DNA of 64,000 nt from an uncultured Alphaproteobacteria bacterium (GCA_902582755.1 CACHSZ010000004.1:56709-120708), one strand, 5' to 3'. Shown: positions 11,072-20,694, numbered from the stretch's first letter. Numbers and translations: made by a program. Notes: generated by a model not told the origin, from the sequence alone.

Positions 11072-11320
11072 ATGTCATTCAATTCACTTAAAAAAACAAT
11101 AAAATATAGAGTTTCTTACTCTGGTACAAAAGAGACAGATATTTTATACAAAAGATATTTTATAAATCAGTTAGATAAATTTACTGAAAAAGATCTTGAG
11201 GATATTAAATCGATATTTAATCAATTCTCCGATAATGAGATTTATGATTTACTTACTTCTAAGGTAGCTATCCCATTAGAATTTAAGGAAATATTTAATA
11301 AAATACTTAATGAAGAATAA
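11072..11320 (+). CDS. sdhE: SdhE-type FAD assembly factor
   Basis: SdhE (YgfY/CptB) promotes covalent flavin attachment to succinate dehydrogenase subunit A. This 82-residue protein is a small helical bundle carrying the family motif as SGTKETDILY, where Gly and Glu of the RGxxE signature are kept but the Arg is replaced by Ser. A later segment, DLEDIKSIFNQFSDNEIYDLL, matches the conserved second half. It overlaps mfd by 11 bases and sits in the usual alphaproteobacterial position beside recG and mfd, which supports the call despite weak overall identity. Confidence 0.85.
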   Translation: MSFNSLKKTIKYRVSYSGTKETDILYKRYFINQLDKFTEKDLEDIKSIFNQFSDNEIYDLLTSKVAIPLEFKEIFNKILNEE

Positions 11321-14300
11321 AAATACAATCGGTCCATCAATTCATAATGTTGAACCATTTTTCATTTCTCAGTTCTATCAAAATTCTAATAAATCAATTT
11401 TATATATTGGAAAAGATGAGAGAGAAATATCATCCATGGAACAAAAAATTAAATGGTTATTACCTGATGTTGAAATTTTATTATTTAAATCTTGGGATCA
11501 AATTCCATACGATAATGTCTCTCCTTCAAAAGAAGTTCAAATAGAAAGATTAAAAACACTTAAAATCTTATCAAATTCTAACGCAAAAAGAATAATACTC
11601 ACTACAATTAATTCAATAACTCAAAAAATAATTCCTAAATCAATTATTAATTCACAATTTTTTAAAATTTCAAAAAATAAAAAATTTAAATTTGAGGATC
11701 TTATTAATAACCTTGTTCTCTTAGGCTTCCAAAGAACTTCTTTAGTGCGTGATAAATCAGAATTTTCTGTAAGAGGATCAATTCTGGATATTTTTCCAAA
11801 TGATAGATCTAAGCCAATAAGAATAGATTTTTTTGATGAAGAAATAGAGACGATTTTTGAATTTGATCCAATTACTCAAAAAAGATTACAAGAAATAAAT
11901 AGTGATTTAGAGTTCAATATTATTAATGAATTAATTCTTAATGAAAATAATCTTAACTTATTTAGAAAAAATTTTAGAGAAATATTTCCAGAGTATAGAA
12001 ATAGTCAAGTTTATAATCTTTTTTCTGAAAATGTTATTCCATCTGGTGGTGAACAGTTTTTGCCTTTATTCTACAATAATCTCGAAACATTATTTGATTA
12101 TGTTAAAGACTATAAAATACTATTAAATGACGAATTTAAAAATATATTTGAAAATAGATTAGAAAATATAAATGATTTTTATTTAGCCAGAAAAAATAAT
12201 AAAGAAAATTTTTTTTTATCACCTGATTTTTTTTACTTAAATAAAGAAATTTTCCAAAAATATTTAGATAACAATGAGCATTTTTACTTTAATACATTTG
12301 ATAAAAATAATCATATCAATATTGATGTAAATATTATTCATAATTTATCATCAATTAAAAAAGAAATTGATTTTAGTTTTATAAATCAATTTTTTACAAC
12401 TAATTCTAAAGAAAATTTTATATATATATGTTGCCGTAGTAAAGGAAGTTTAGAAAGAGTATCTAGAATATTACAGAATAATTTAAGTTTAAATTTAAAT
12501 AATGTAACAAACTTTAATCATTCACTTTCAGATAATATTCTTCTGACTATTCTGGATATTGAAGAGTCATTTAAATTTAATAAATATATTTTTATTAATG
12601 AAAAATCCTTGTTTGGTTATTTTTTTAATACGCAAATATCTAAATCACGTAAACAAACTATTTTTTTTGAAGAATTAAATAAATTATCTATTGATTCTAT
12701 TCTGGTTCATTCTGAGTACGGTCTTTGTAAGTTTAATAATATTAGAAAAATTGAATTAAATGACTCAATTCATGAGTGTTTAGAATTAGAATTTTTTGAA
12801 AATCAAAAACTTTTTTTACCAGTTGAAAATTTAAGTTATGTATCAAAATACAGTGATGATACTGATGGAAATATTATTTTAGATAAACTTGGTGCTTCTC
12901 ATTGGCAAAAAAGAAAAGCAGATGCAAAAAAGAAAATTAGAGATGCTGCAAAAAAACTTATTTCAATAGCTTCTAAGAGACTTCAATCTCAATCATATGA
13001 AATCAATACAAATATTCCTGAATACGATAAATTTGTTAGCACTTTCCCATATGTTGAAACCGATGATCAATTGAATGCAATTCAAGATGTAATTAATGAT
13101 TTTTCTAAGATGATACCATCTGATAGATTAATTGTAGGCGATGTTGCATTTGGAAAAACAGAAGTAATTTTAAGAGCTATTTTTCTAGCTGCAAAATCAA
13201 ATTTACAATCTGTAGTTTTAGTGCCAACTACAATTTTATCTAGGCAACATTTTATTAATTTTAAAAAAAGATTATCTATTTTTGGAATTAATATTGCAGA
13301 AATTTCTAGATTAGTTTCATTAAAAGATAAAAAAGAAATTATTGAAAAATGTAATACTGGCAAAATAGATGTTTTAGTTGGAACTCATGCTTTATTAAAC
13401 GATAAATTAAAATTTAACAGGCTCGGTTTAATAGTTTACGATGAAGAGCAAAAACTAGGAACAATTCAAAAAGAAAAATTTAAAGAAATTGCACCAAAAG
13501 CTCATTGTATTTCACTTAGTGCAACACCTATTCCAAGAACTTTAAGTATGTCTCTTTCTGGAATAAGAGATCTAAGTCTGATTCTTACAGCTCCATTTGA
13601 AAGGATGGCAGTTAGAACTTATGTTTCGCCTTTTGACTCTATAACTATCACAGAAGCTATAAAGAGAGAGATATATGGGAGAAAGAATGGGGTTTACTTT
13701 GTAGTGCCAAGAAAAAAAGACTTACCTTTTATAGAACAATTTTTAAATGATAATTTACCAGAAATAAAATATGTAATCACTCACGGTCAGCTTAGTCCTA
13801 AATTATTAGAAAGTAGAATTTCAAAATTTTATAATCAAGAAGTTCCTTTAATGCTTAGTACAAATATTATTGAAAATGGTTTAGATTTACCTCACGTAAA
13901 TACAATTATAGTTTACCGATCCAATATTTTTTCTTTAGCTGCCCTATATCAATTGAAAGGAAGGGTGGGGAGATCTTCGAAACGTGGATACGCATACATT
14001 ACATACAAAGAGAGTGAGCTAAAAGATAATGGTAGAAAAAGATTATCAATAATAAACTCTTCTGATCATCTTGGCGCAGGTTTTAATATTGCATCTCAAG
14101 ATTTAGATCTTCGAGGTGGTGGTTCTATTATTGGAGAAGAACAAAGTGGTTTTATAAAAGAAATTGGAACAGAACTTTATCATCAAATGCTTGAGGAAGA
14201 GATAAATTTACAAAAAAGTAAAATAAATTCTGACTTTGTAAAAAAAAATAATTTTCAACCAATTATAAAAATCCCTGTTGAAATTTATATACCTGAAAAT

Positions 14301-14687
14301 TTTATAAATGATGTTGATCTAAGATTGTCCATATATAAAAGAATTTCAAACATTAATAATTATAAAGAAATTGAAGATATAAAAATAGAATTAATAGACA
14401 GATTTGGCAAATTACCTATTCAATTAATTAATTTATTAAAATTAGTAGAAATTAAAATCATTTGTTTAAAAAATTATATTGAAAAATTTGAGTTTAGCAG
14501 AAAAGGCATATTAATCAGTTTTTTTCAAAATAAACCTAAAAATCCAGAAAAATTATTACAACTTTCATTATCTAATAAATATTCGCTAACATTAAGACCG
14601 GATCAAAAAATATTTTATGATTTTGGTGGTAATTTAATTGATGATAGATTTGAATTATCAAAAAAAATTATTAATTTAATAAAATGA
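11310..14687 (+). CDS. mfd: Transcription-repair coupling factor Mfd
   Basis: Mfd pushes RNA polymerase stalled at lesions off DNA and recruits UvrA. The 1125-residue product has the full order: UvrB-like N-terminal domains (RGSILDIFPN near 150), a RNA-polymerase interaction domain (DSILVHSEYGLCKFNNI, near 465), a RecG-like translocase with Walker A GDVAFGKTE at 610, the DEEQ box, SATPIPRTL and LYQLKGRVGRS, and a C-terminal TRCF domain. The DEEQ box continues as KLG rather than the more usual RFG. It is coupled to sdhE upstream and overlaps the next gene by four bases (ATGA). Confidence 0.97.
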   Translation: MKNKNTIGPSIHNVEPFFISQFYQNSNKSILYIGKDEREISSMEQKIKWLLPDVEILLFKSWDQIPYDNVSPSKEVQIERLKTLKILSNSNAKRIILTTINSITQKIIPKSIINSQFFKISKNKKFKFEDLINNLVLLGFQRTSLVRDKSEFSVRGSILDIFPNDRSKPIRIDFFDEEIETIFEFDPITQKRLQEINSDLEFNIINELILNENNLNLFRKNFREIFPEYRNSQVYNLFSENVIPSGGEQFLPLFYNNLETLFDYVKDYKILLNDEFKNIFENRLENINDFYLARKNNKENFFLSPDFFYLNKEIFQKYLDNNEHFYFNTFDKNNHINIDVNIIHNLSSIKKEIDFSFINQFFTTNSKENFIYICCRSKGSLERVSRILQNNLSLNLNNVTNFNHSLSDNILLTILDIEESFKFNKYIFINEKSLFGYFFNTQISKSRKQTIFFEELNKLSIDSILVHSEYGLCKFNNIRKIELNDSIHECLELEFFENQKLFLPVENLSYVSKYSDDTDGNIILDKLGASHWQKRKADAKKKIRDAAKKLISIASKRLQSQSYEINTNIPEYDKFVSTFPYVETDDQLNAIQDVINDFSKMIPSDRLIVGDVAFGKTEVILRAIFLAAKSNLQSVVLVPTTILSRQHFINFKKRLSIFGINIAEISRLVSLKDKKEIIEKCNTGKIDVLVGTHALLNDKLKFNRLGLIVYDEEQKLGTIQKEKFKEIAPKAHCISLSATPIPRTLSMSLSGIRDLSLILTAPFERMAVRTYVSPFDSITITEAIKREIYGRKNGVYFVVPRKKDLPFIEQFLNDNLPEIKYVITHGQLSPKLLESRISKFYNQEVPLMLSTNIIENGLDLPHVNTIIVYRSNIFSLAALYQLKGRVGRSSKRGYAYITYKESELKDNGRKRLSIINSSDHLGAGFNIASQDLDLRGGGSIIGEEQSGFIKEIGTELYHQMLEEEINLQKSKINSDFVKKNNFQPIIKIPVEIYIPENFINDVDLRLSIYKRISNINNYKEIEDIKIELIDRFGKLPIQLINLLKLVEIKIICLKNYIEKFEFSRKGILISFFQNKPKNPEKLLQLSLSNKYSLTLRPDQKIFYDFGGNLIDDRFELSKKIINLIK

Positions 14688-15781
14688 GATTATTTGCATC
14701 TTTATCTATTTTAATTACTTTCTTAATATTTAATAAAAATGTTTTTTCTTTAAGTAATGATTATAAATTATCAATATTAAAAAAAGGTCTTGAGCAACCT
14801 TGGAGTATTTCATTTATTAATAAAAGTGAAATATTGATTAGTGAAAAAACAGGTAAAATAAAATTATTTAATCAAACCAATGGAAATATTATTGAGATAA
14901 AACATAATTTAAGTTTTATTGAGGATATAAACTCCCAAGGCGGTTTGCTAGAAATTTTATATCATGATGATCATGTTTATATCAGCTACTCAGAGAAAAG
15001 AGGTGAATTTAAATTATATGGACCATCATCTACGTCAATTGCTAAAGCTAAATTCAATAGAGAAAAATTAAATTTTAATAATATTTTTAGATCTGAGCCA
15101 CCAATAAGATCACCTTATCATTATGGTTCTAGAATAGTAATTAAAGATAATAATTTATTTGCCTCTTTAGGTGAAAGAGGTAAAGGAATGATTGCTCAAG
15201 AAGTAGATAAACATCCAGGTAGTATTATTAGAATTAATTTAGATGGTTCAATACCTAAAGATAATCCTCATTTTAAGGATCAACCTTTATGGCTTCCTGA
15301 AATTTTTCAAATTGGTGTAAGAAATCCTCAAGGAATGGCAATCTCTCCTTTTAATAATAAATTATATATAAGTAATCACGGTGCAAAAGGTGGTGATTGG
15401 TTTGGTGAAGTAAAGAAAGGTGAAAACTATGGATGGAAAATACTTGGTTGGGGAGGAACAAATTATAATAATACGAAAATTGGCCCTAAATGGTTACCTG
15501 GTTATACAAAAGCAATTCATTATTGGGTACCTTCAATAGCAGTGAGTGCAATTGCAATATATGATGGAAATGAATTTCCAGAATTTAAAGGATTGGCACT
15601 TATAACATCTTTAAAAGATCAGTCTTTACGCAAATTAGATATTTCTAATTTAGATAATGTAAAAGAAAAAATTATTTTTAAAAAAGAAATTGGAAGAATA
15701 AGAGATATTAAAATTCATCCCGAGAGTGGTAAAATATTTTTATTAGCTCAAGATAAATTATGGTTATTTGAAAAAAAATAA
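14684..15781 (+). CDS. PQQ-dependent sugar dehydrogenase-like protein
   Basis: The 365-residue product has an N-terminal signal peptide (hydrophobic to about residue 22) and the beta-propeller of the soluble aldose/glucose dehydrogenase (YliI/Asd, GSDH) family. It begins with GLEQPWSISFINKSEILISEKTGKI and contains IFQIGVRNPQGMAISPFNNKLYISNHG and GENYGWKILGWG. Family members oxidise sugars in the periplasm with PQQ, although many homologues are not biochemically tested. The sequence RNPQG and a His-Gly pair match cofactor-region motifs. It overlaps mfd by four bases, but function does not obviously connect. Whether the organism makes PQQ cannot be seen here. Confidence 0.82.
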   Translation: MRLFASLSILITFLIFNKNVFSLSNDYKLSILKKGLEQPWSISFINKSEILISEKTGKIKLFNQTNGNIIEIKHNLSFIEDINSQGGLLEILYHDDHVYISYSEKRGEFKLYGPSSTSIAKAKFNREKLNFNNIFRSEPPIRSPYHYGSRIVIKDNNLFASLGERGKGMIAQEVDKHPGSIIRINLDGSIPKDNPHFKDQPLWLPEIFQIGVRNPQGMAISPFNNKLYISNHGAKGGDWFGEVKKGENYGWKILGWGGTNYNNTKIGPKWLPGYTKAIHYWVPSIAVSAIAIYDGNEFPEFKGLALITSLKDQSLRKLDISNLDNVKEKIIFKKEIGRIRDIKIHPESGKIFLLAQDKLWLFEKK

Positions 15782-15829
15782 TATCTTGATGTGTATTGAG
15801 AAATATTCTTTTTAATTTATAATAATCAT

Positions 15830-15946
15830 ATGTTTGAATTTTTAGCCTTTTTAGTTGGTGTCATGATTATGGGTCCAATAGTCTATATTTATTTTTTAGT
15901 TCAAGATTTAAAAAAAAGGATCGATAAGCTTGAAAATAAAAATTAA
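15830..15946 (+). CDS. 38-residue single-pass membrane protein
   Basis: This short frame encodes 38 residues: one hydrophobic helix (about residues 4-25, FLAFLVGVMIMGPIVYIYF) followed by a charged tail, DLKKRIDKLENKN, that reads like a short coiled coil. The order (membrane anchor, then basic/acidic helix) is typical of small bacterial membrane proteins. It sits alone between the sugar-dehydrogenase homologue and the sulfotransferase, ending six bases before the latter. No family is recognised. There is no strong ribosome site, so expression is unproven, but the composition is not that of random A+T-rich sequence. Confidence 0.55.
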   Translation: MFEFLAFLVGVMIMGPIVYIYFLVQDLKKRIDKLENKN

Positions 15947-15952
15947 TTTTTA

Positions 15953-16780
15953 ATGCAAAAAAATATATTTTTGGCCTCTTATCCCAAATCTGGCAATACT
16001 TGGTTAAGATCTATAATTGGAAATTTTTACAAATTTGGCAAAGATTTTAGTCTTAATGATTTAAAATCTATACCATTATTATCGATAAAAAAACATTTTG
16101 ATGAGTTTGAGAATAAAATTTATATAGAAAATAATGAATTACATTTTGATTGGGTTTCACAGAATATTATACAGTGTCAACATTTATTAAATACTAAATC
16201 AAATCATCTTAATATATTTAAAACTCATAGTGTTAGACATAAAAAATTTACAAATGAAACTGTTAATGCTGGATTTATTTATATTGTAAGAGATCCTAGA
16301 GATATAGTTGTTTCTTTTAAAAATTTTACTGGCAAAGATTTTGATGAGATTATTAATGAATTACTTTTTGAAAAAAAATTAATGATTGGCTCAAATGGAA
16401 TTCAGGAATTACTTTCAACATGGGAGCTTAATGTTCAATCATGGTTAAATTATAGTACAGTGCCAAGATTAATTATCAAATATGAAGATCTTCAATTAAA
16501 ACCTAAATCTATTGTGTTAAAAATTAAAGATTTTTTAAATAAAATACATAAATTAAAACTAAACTTAAATGACCATGAAATAGATCAAATAATAGAAAAT
16601 ACTAGTTTTAATAATCTAAAAAAATTAGAAAATAGAAGTGGATTTGATGAAGCTACAAAACATTCCAAATTTTTTAGATCTGGCACATCTAATCAATGGA
16701 AGGACATTTTATCTAAATCTCAGATCAAACTTATTGAAAAAAACCTACAATCAATGATGAAATATTTTAATTATATTTAG
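15953..16780 (+). CDS. Sulfotransferase domain protein
   Basis: The product resembles PAPS-dependent sulfotransferases. Residues 9-20 (SYPKSGNTWLRS) form the 5'-phosphosulfate loop. RDPRDIVVSFKN at 113-124 is the 3'-phosphate-binding motif with the conserved Arg and Ser. The C-terminal FRSGTSNQWKDILSKSQI matches the RKG-type cofactor-binding end of the family, with RSG in place of RKG. The 275-residue length suits cytosolic sulfotransferases. The acceptor is unknown. The gene is separated from the sulfatase locus by 15 kb, so no functional link can be claimed. Confidence 0.88.
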   Translation: MQKNIFLASYPKSGNTWLRSIIGNFYKFGKDFSLNDLKSIPLLSIKKHFDEFENKIYIENNELHFDWVSQNIIQCQHLLNTKSNHLNIFKTHSVRHKKFTNETVNAGFIYIVRDPRDIVVSFKNFTGKDFDEIINELLFEKKLMIGSNGIQELLSTWELNVQSWLNYSTVPRLIIKYEDLQLKPKSIVLKIKDFLNKIHKLKLNLNDHEIDQIIENTSFNNLKKLENRSGFDEATKHSKFFRSGTSNQWKDILSKSQIKLIEKNLQSMMKYFNYI

Positions 16781-16787
16781 GAAATAG

Positions 16788-16877
16788 TGGCGGAGAGAGT
16801 GAGATTCGAACTCACGAACGAGTTGCCCCGTTGCCGGTTTTCAAGACCGGTGCTTTCAACCGCTCAGCCATCTCTCC
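16788..16877 (-). tRNA. tRNA-Ser (anticodon UGA)
   Basis: Read on the minus strand this is a class II tRNA with a long variable arm. The acceptor GGAGAGA pairs with TCTCTCC, followed by discriminator G and encoded CCA. The anticodon stem CCGGT/ACCGG encloses CTTGAAA-type loop sequence with anticodon TGA. A variable arm of about 18 bases and the T loop TTCGAAT complete the fold. The seven bases between it and the sulfotransferase stop hold nothing. Confidence 0.97.
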
Positions 16878-16889
16878 GTTTAAAAGCTT

Positions 16890-16916
16890 ACTATAGTTTC
16901 AACATAAAAATGTCAA
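16890..16916 (-). promoter_or_regulatory. Candidate promoter for tRNA-Ser
   Basis: On the minus strand a perfect TTGACA (16911-16916) is followed 15 bases later by TATAGT (16890-16895), which ends 12 bases before the tRNA 5' end. The -35 match is exact, but the spacer is two bases short of ideal. Confidence 0.45.
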
Positions 16917-16970
16917 AATATTAAGTATATATCATTTCCTAATTAATGATAGTTTTGGTAATTTTGTATA

Positions 16971-18008
16971 ATGATTTTTAGGTTTGTAATATTCTTTCTA
17001 TTTCTAACATTTAATGCCTACTCTGCTGATTGTGAAAAACCAAAAATGCCATCTGATGATGAGTGGAGTATATGGCTTGAAAATATTAAAAAAGAAGCTT
17101 TAGAAATAGGCATAAGTCAAAATACTATCTCAAAACATTTAAATAATGTTAAGCCACAAAGTAAAATAATAATGCGAGATAGATGCCAACCTGCATCTAC
17201 AATGACTTTAGATGAATATTTATTTTATACAATTACAAAAGATAAAATATTTGCCGGAAAAAAATTTTTAAAAAAATATGAAGATTTATTAAAAGAAATT
17301 GGTGATTATTTTAAAATACAACCAAGATTTATAGTAGCTGTCTTAGGTATGGAAAGTTATTATGGAAGAAATCAAGGCAAAATAAATTCCATAATTGCCA
17401 TAACTACACTTGCATTTGATAGAAGGAGAAGTGATTTTTACAAAAAACAACTATTTGCAGCACTTGAAATTTTAGATAAAAATCTCGTACCTAATGGAGA
17501 ATTAAAAGGAAGTTGGGGTGGTGCTGTAGGTATGACTCAAATGATACCTACAACTTTTCTAGAAACAGCATATGATTGGGATGGTAATGGAATAGATATA
17601 TGGAATAGTTATGCCGATGCATTTGCTAGTACTGCAAATTATTTAACCTCATTAGATAAAAATCCATGGTCTAATGATAGTACTTGGGGAAGAGAAGTGC
17701 TTCCACCTAAAAATATTTCTTCATCTTTTTTTGATTCTATAAAGCAAATTAAACCCAAAGGTTGTGGCGCAGTTAAACGCAGATCAATTCCAAAAACTCT
17801 ATCCGAATGGTCAAATTTAGGATTTACAAAAATCAATGGAGATCCTTTACCAATAAGAGATGATTTAGAGGCTAGATTAATAATGCCAGATGGGATAGAT
17901 GGAAGGATGTTTATTGTTTATCCTAATTACAAAAATATTCTTTATTATAATTGTTCATCATATTATGCTGTATCAGTAGGTCTCCTAAGTGATAAAATAT
18001 CTAATTAG
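16971..18008 (+). CDS. Lytic murein transglycosylase, MltB family
   Basis: The product cleaves peptidoglycan glycan strands, leaving 1,6-anhydro ends. An N-terminal signal peptide (to about A19) predicts a periplasmic protein; no lipobox cysteine follows it. The catalytic glutamate is E128 in VAVLGMESYYGRNQG. The family segments GSWGGAVGMTQMIPTTF and DIWNSYADAFASTANYL are clear. The C-terminal half, SEWSNLGFTKINGDPLP onward, matches the MltB-type tail. At 345 residues it is complete. It opens a murein-related run with rlpA- and dacA-like genes and overlaps the rlpA-like gene by 20 bases. Confidence 0.92.
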   Translation: MIFRFVIFFLFLTFNAYSADCEKPKMPSDDEWSIWLENIKKEALEIGISQNTISKHLNNVKPQSKIIMRDRCQPASTMTLDEYLFYTITKDKIFAGKKFLKKYEDLLKEIGDYFKIQPRFIVAVLGMESYYGRNQGKINSIIAITTLAFDRRRSDFYKKQLFAALEILDKNLVPNGELKGSWGGAVGMTQMIPTTFLETAYDWDGNGIDIWNSYADAFASTANYLTSLDKNPWSNDSTWGREVLPPKNISSSFFDSIKQIKPKGCGAVKRRSIPKTLSEWSNLGFTKINGDPLPIRDDLEARLIMPDGIDGRMFIVYPNYKNILYYNCSSYYAVSVGLLSDKISN

Positions 18009-18924
18009 TTTTATAATTATTTTATTTTTATTTTCTTGCAATGAATTAAATCTAAATAATGTTTCTGATGTTGTAGAAAATAGCACAAATAAAATAGAAG
18101 AAATAATTGACAATAAAAAAGAAGATAAAAAAGAAAAAAATCAATCAACCAATAAAAAAACTAAAGATAATATTTTTTATTACGTAGGTGAGACTTATTT
18201 TATAGAAGGGGTTAGTTATACTCCAGAGGAAAATTATAATTATTCGGAAATTGGACTTTCTTCTTTTTACGGTAAGGAATTACACAATATTAAAACTGTA
18301 AATAATGATATAAATAAAGTTACAGAGTTACTTGGTAGACATAAAACATTACCTATACCAAGTATGGTCAAAATCACTAACTTGGATAATGGACTTTCTA
18401 TAAATGTAAAAATAATAGATAGACATGATGATAATGCAGTTATTATTCAGGTTTCAAGAAAAGTTGCACAGCTTTTAGGATTTTATAAATCTAAAATAGC
18501 TACTGTAAAGGTAGAAATACTTTCTGACGCTAGTAAACAATGGAAGAGTGTTGCAAATTCATTAAATGAAGAAAATTTTAATGAAACTATCTCTTCTGCA
18601 CCAACAGATATTGTATCTATTGAAGAAATTGATGAAATTATGGATACTAATGACGATGCCACTTCAATTACAGAAGAACCAATTGAACTTAAATCAGAAA
18701 AAATAACTGATTTTAAATTATATTTAAGAGTAAATGGGTTTGAAAACTATGGGAGTATTCGATCAGTATTAGATAATTATGATAATAATCTAAAATATAC
18801 TTCTGAAAAAAATAATTCCAAATATGACGTAATTATTGGTCCCTTAGAAAATACAGAAGCAAATAATTTGGTTTCATACTTTATCTCAAAAGGTTATAAG
18901 GAAACTGAAATTCTTATTGAATAA
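17989..18924 (+). CDS. rlpA: RlpA-like septal lipoprotein with SPOR domain
   Basis: The product starts at a GTG inside the end of the transglycosylase gene and has a lipoprotein signal (FLFSC, lipid Cys 17). After a low-complexity Lys/Glu linker comes a double-psi beta-barrel (about 85-178) with SSFYG and GRHKTLPIPSMVKITNLDNG, then a second linker and a C-terminal SPOR domain (about 236-311) that should bind denuded glycan at division sites. RlpA in some bacteria is a lytic transglycosylase. Here the usual NDRGPF motif is replaced by IDRHDDN, and the barrel carries a short insertion near the front, so activity is uncertain. Confidence 0.82.
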   Translation: MIKYLISFIIILFLFSCNELNLNNVSDVVENSTNKIEEIIDNKKEDKKEKNQSTNKKTKDNIFYYVGETYFIEGVSYTPEENYNYSEIGLSSFYGKELHNIKTVNNDINKVTELLGRHKTLPIPSMVKITNLDNGLSINVKIIDRHDDNAVIIQVSRKVAQLLGFYKSKIATVKVEILSDASKQWKSVANSLNEENFNETISSAPTDIVSIEEIDEIMDTNDDATSITEEPIELKSEKITDFKLYLRVNGFENYGSIRSVLDNYDNNLKYTSEKNNSKYDVIIGPLENTEANNLVSYFISKGYKETEILIE

Positions 18925-18959
18925 CAAATAAAGGTCATAATTAAGAATTAGTAATATTT

Positions 18960-20093
18960 ATGTTAAAAATTTTTAGCTTTTTTTTATTTTTTATTATTTC
19001 TTTAAAACTTTACGCCATTGATACAAAGGCAGAGCAAGCCGTTGTCATTGATTTTAATACAAATGAAGTTCTTTTTGAAAAAAATTCTAATGCAAAAGTA
19101 ATTCCCGCTTCAATGACAAAAATTATGACCGTTTACGTTGCATTTGATAGAATAAAGAATACAAATTTTGCAATTGCTAATGAATGTAAAGTTTCTCCTA
19201 AGGCTTATAAAAAGGGAGGTTCCAGAACATTTTTAGAGATAGATGATAATGTAACAGTTGATGATTTATTAAAAGGTATAATCGTTCAATCTGGTAATGA
19301 TGCTTCTATAGCTTTAGCGGAATGTTTAGGAGGTACCGAAGAAGATTTTGCTAAACTCATGAATGTTTACGCAGAACGCTTAGGAATGACAAATACAAAT
19401 TTTGTAAATTCATCTGGCTGGCCTGATGATAATCACTATTCTACTGTTAATGATCTTGGAATTCTTTCAAATGCAATAATTAGAGATTTTCCAAATCTTT
19501 ATACATATTTCAAAATGGAAGAATTTACTTATAATGATATTACTCAACCAAATAGAAATAAACTTTTATATCAAGTTCAAGGTGCTGATGGTTTAAAAAC
19601 AGGTTTTACAAAAGAATCTGGGTGGGGAATAGCTGCTACAGCTTTAAGGAATGATAGAAGGATTACTGTTGTTATAAACGGAACAAATAGTTCAAGATCA
19701 AGGTTAAATGAGTCATCTAATTTAATAAATTGGGCATTTAATCAAACTTCTCAACAAACTTTAGTCGAAAAAGATCAATTTATTAAAGAAGTAGATGTAT
19801 GGCTTGGTAGTGAGAGTAGTATTAATTTAATTAGTTCACAAAAATTAGTATCAACATTATCATTTGATCAAATTCAATTAATGAATTCATCTATTGAATA
19901 TACAAAACCTATTTCTGCTCCAATCAAAAAAGGTGATGAATTTGGAAGATTAATAATTGATATAGATGGAAAGCCAAAAATAGAAATAGCCCTAATTGCC
20001 GAAAAAGATGTATCTGAAATCAATCCTTTATTTAAAGTTTTTGCTGCAGCAAAATACTTAATTTTTGGAAGAAGTTTAGATGAAATCAAATAA
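18960..20093 (+). CDS. D-alanyl-D-alanine carboxypeptidase (PBP5/6 type)
   Basis: This is a low-molecular-weight penicillin-binding protein that trims the terminal D-Ala from peptidoglycan stem peptides. A signal peptide covers residues 1-19. The serine-protease-like triad motifs are SMTK (S51-K54), SGN (111-113) and KTG (213-215). The C-terminal PBP5 beta domain follows from about residue 280. The last residues, which usually form the amphipathic membrane anchor, read FKVFAAAKYLIFGRS. It overlaps tmk by 14 bases, linking the murein genes to the replication genes in one transcript. Confidence 0.94.
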   Translation: MLKIFSFFLFFIISLKLYAIDTKAEQAVVIDFNTNEVLFEKNSNAKVIPASMTKIMTVYVAFDRIKNTNFAIANECKVSPKAYKKGGSRTFLEIDDNVTVDDLLKGIIVQSGNDASIALAECLGGTEEDFAKLMNVYAERLGMTNTNFVNSSGWPDDNHYSTVNDLGILSNAIIRDFPNLYTYFKMEEFTYNDITQPNRNKLLYQVQGADGLKTGFTKESGWGIAATALRNDRRITVVINGTNSSRSRLNESSNLINWAFNQTSQQTLVEKDQFIKEVDVWLGSESSINLISSQKLVSTLSFDQIQLMNSSIEYTKPISAPIKKGDEFGRLIIDIDGKPKIEIALIAEKDVSEINPLFKVFAAAKYLIFGRSLDEIK

Positions 20094-20691
20094 AGGTTTA
20101 TTTATTAGCTTTGAAGGACCAGAAGCTAGTGGAAAGTCATCTCAAATATTATTATTATCAAAATATTTTAAAAAAAATAATATTCCTTTTATTGTTTCCA
20201 GAGAGCCCGGAGGAACTGATTTTGCAGAAAAATTAAGAAGATTAATTTTGGATAATAAGTCTAAGATTAATAATTTAGAAGAACTCCTCCTTCTTATGGC
20301 AGCTAGGTCAAATCATATTAATGAGGTAATTATTCCTAATCTAAAAAAAGGTAAAATAGTCATTTCAGATCGATATGCAGATTCCTCTTTTGTCTATCAA
20401 GGTTATGTAAACAAATTTGGTATTAAAAAAGCTCAAAAACTACATAAAGATCTTTTAAAAAATTTCTTTCCTGATTATACTTTTATTTTTAAAATCAATC
20501 CAAAAGAAATAATCAAAAGATTAAAACAAAGAAAAATTAAAAACAAATATGATAAATCTAACTTATTATTTCATCAAAAAGTAATTCGAGGATATAAAAA
20601 AATAGCAAATCCAAAAAGATATATAACTGTAGATGCTTCTTTATCTAAAGATATAATTCATAAAAATATTATTAAAAAACTAAAATTATAA
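20080..20691 (+). CDS. tmk: Thymidylate kinase
   Basis: Tmk phosphorylates dTMP to dTDP, an essential step of dTTP synthesis. The 203-residue product carries the P-loop GPEASGKS (13-20), the REPGGTDFAEKLR segment, and DRYADSSFVYQG, which binds the thymidylate. A basic lid near KQRKIKNKYDKS follows. Length is normal. It begins within the end of the carboxypeptidase gene and ends three bases before holB. tmk-holB-metG-tatD is a common alphaproteobacterial order. Confidence 0.96.
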   Translation: MKSNKGLFISFEGPEASGKSSQILLLSKYFKKNNIPFIVSREPGGTDFAEKLRRLILDNKSKINNLEELLLLMAARSNHINEVIIPNLKKGKIVISDRYADSSFVYQGYVNKFGIKKAQKLHKDLLKNFFPDYTFIFKINPKEIIKRLKQRKIKNKYDKSNLLFHQKVIRGYKKIANPKRYITVDASLSKDIIHKNIIKKLKL

Positions 20692-20694
20692 TTA

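Noticed and set aside
13082-13363. Minus-strand 93-residue frame inside mfd
   Set aside because: It runs opposite the translocase core, whose motifs are intact, so it is a shadow frame.
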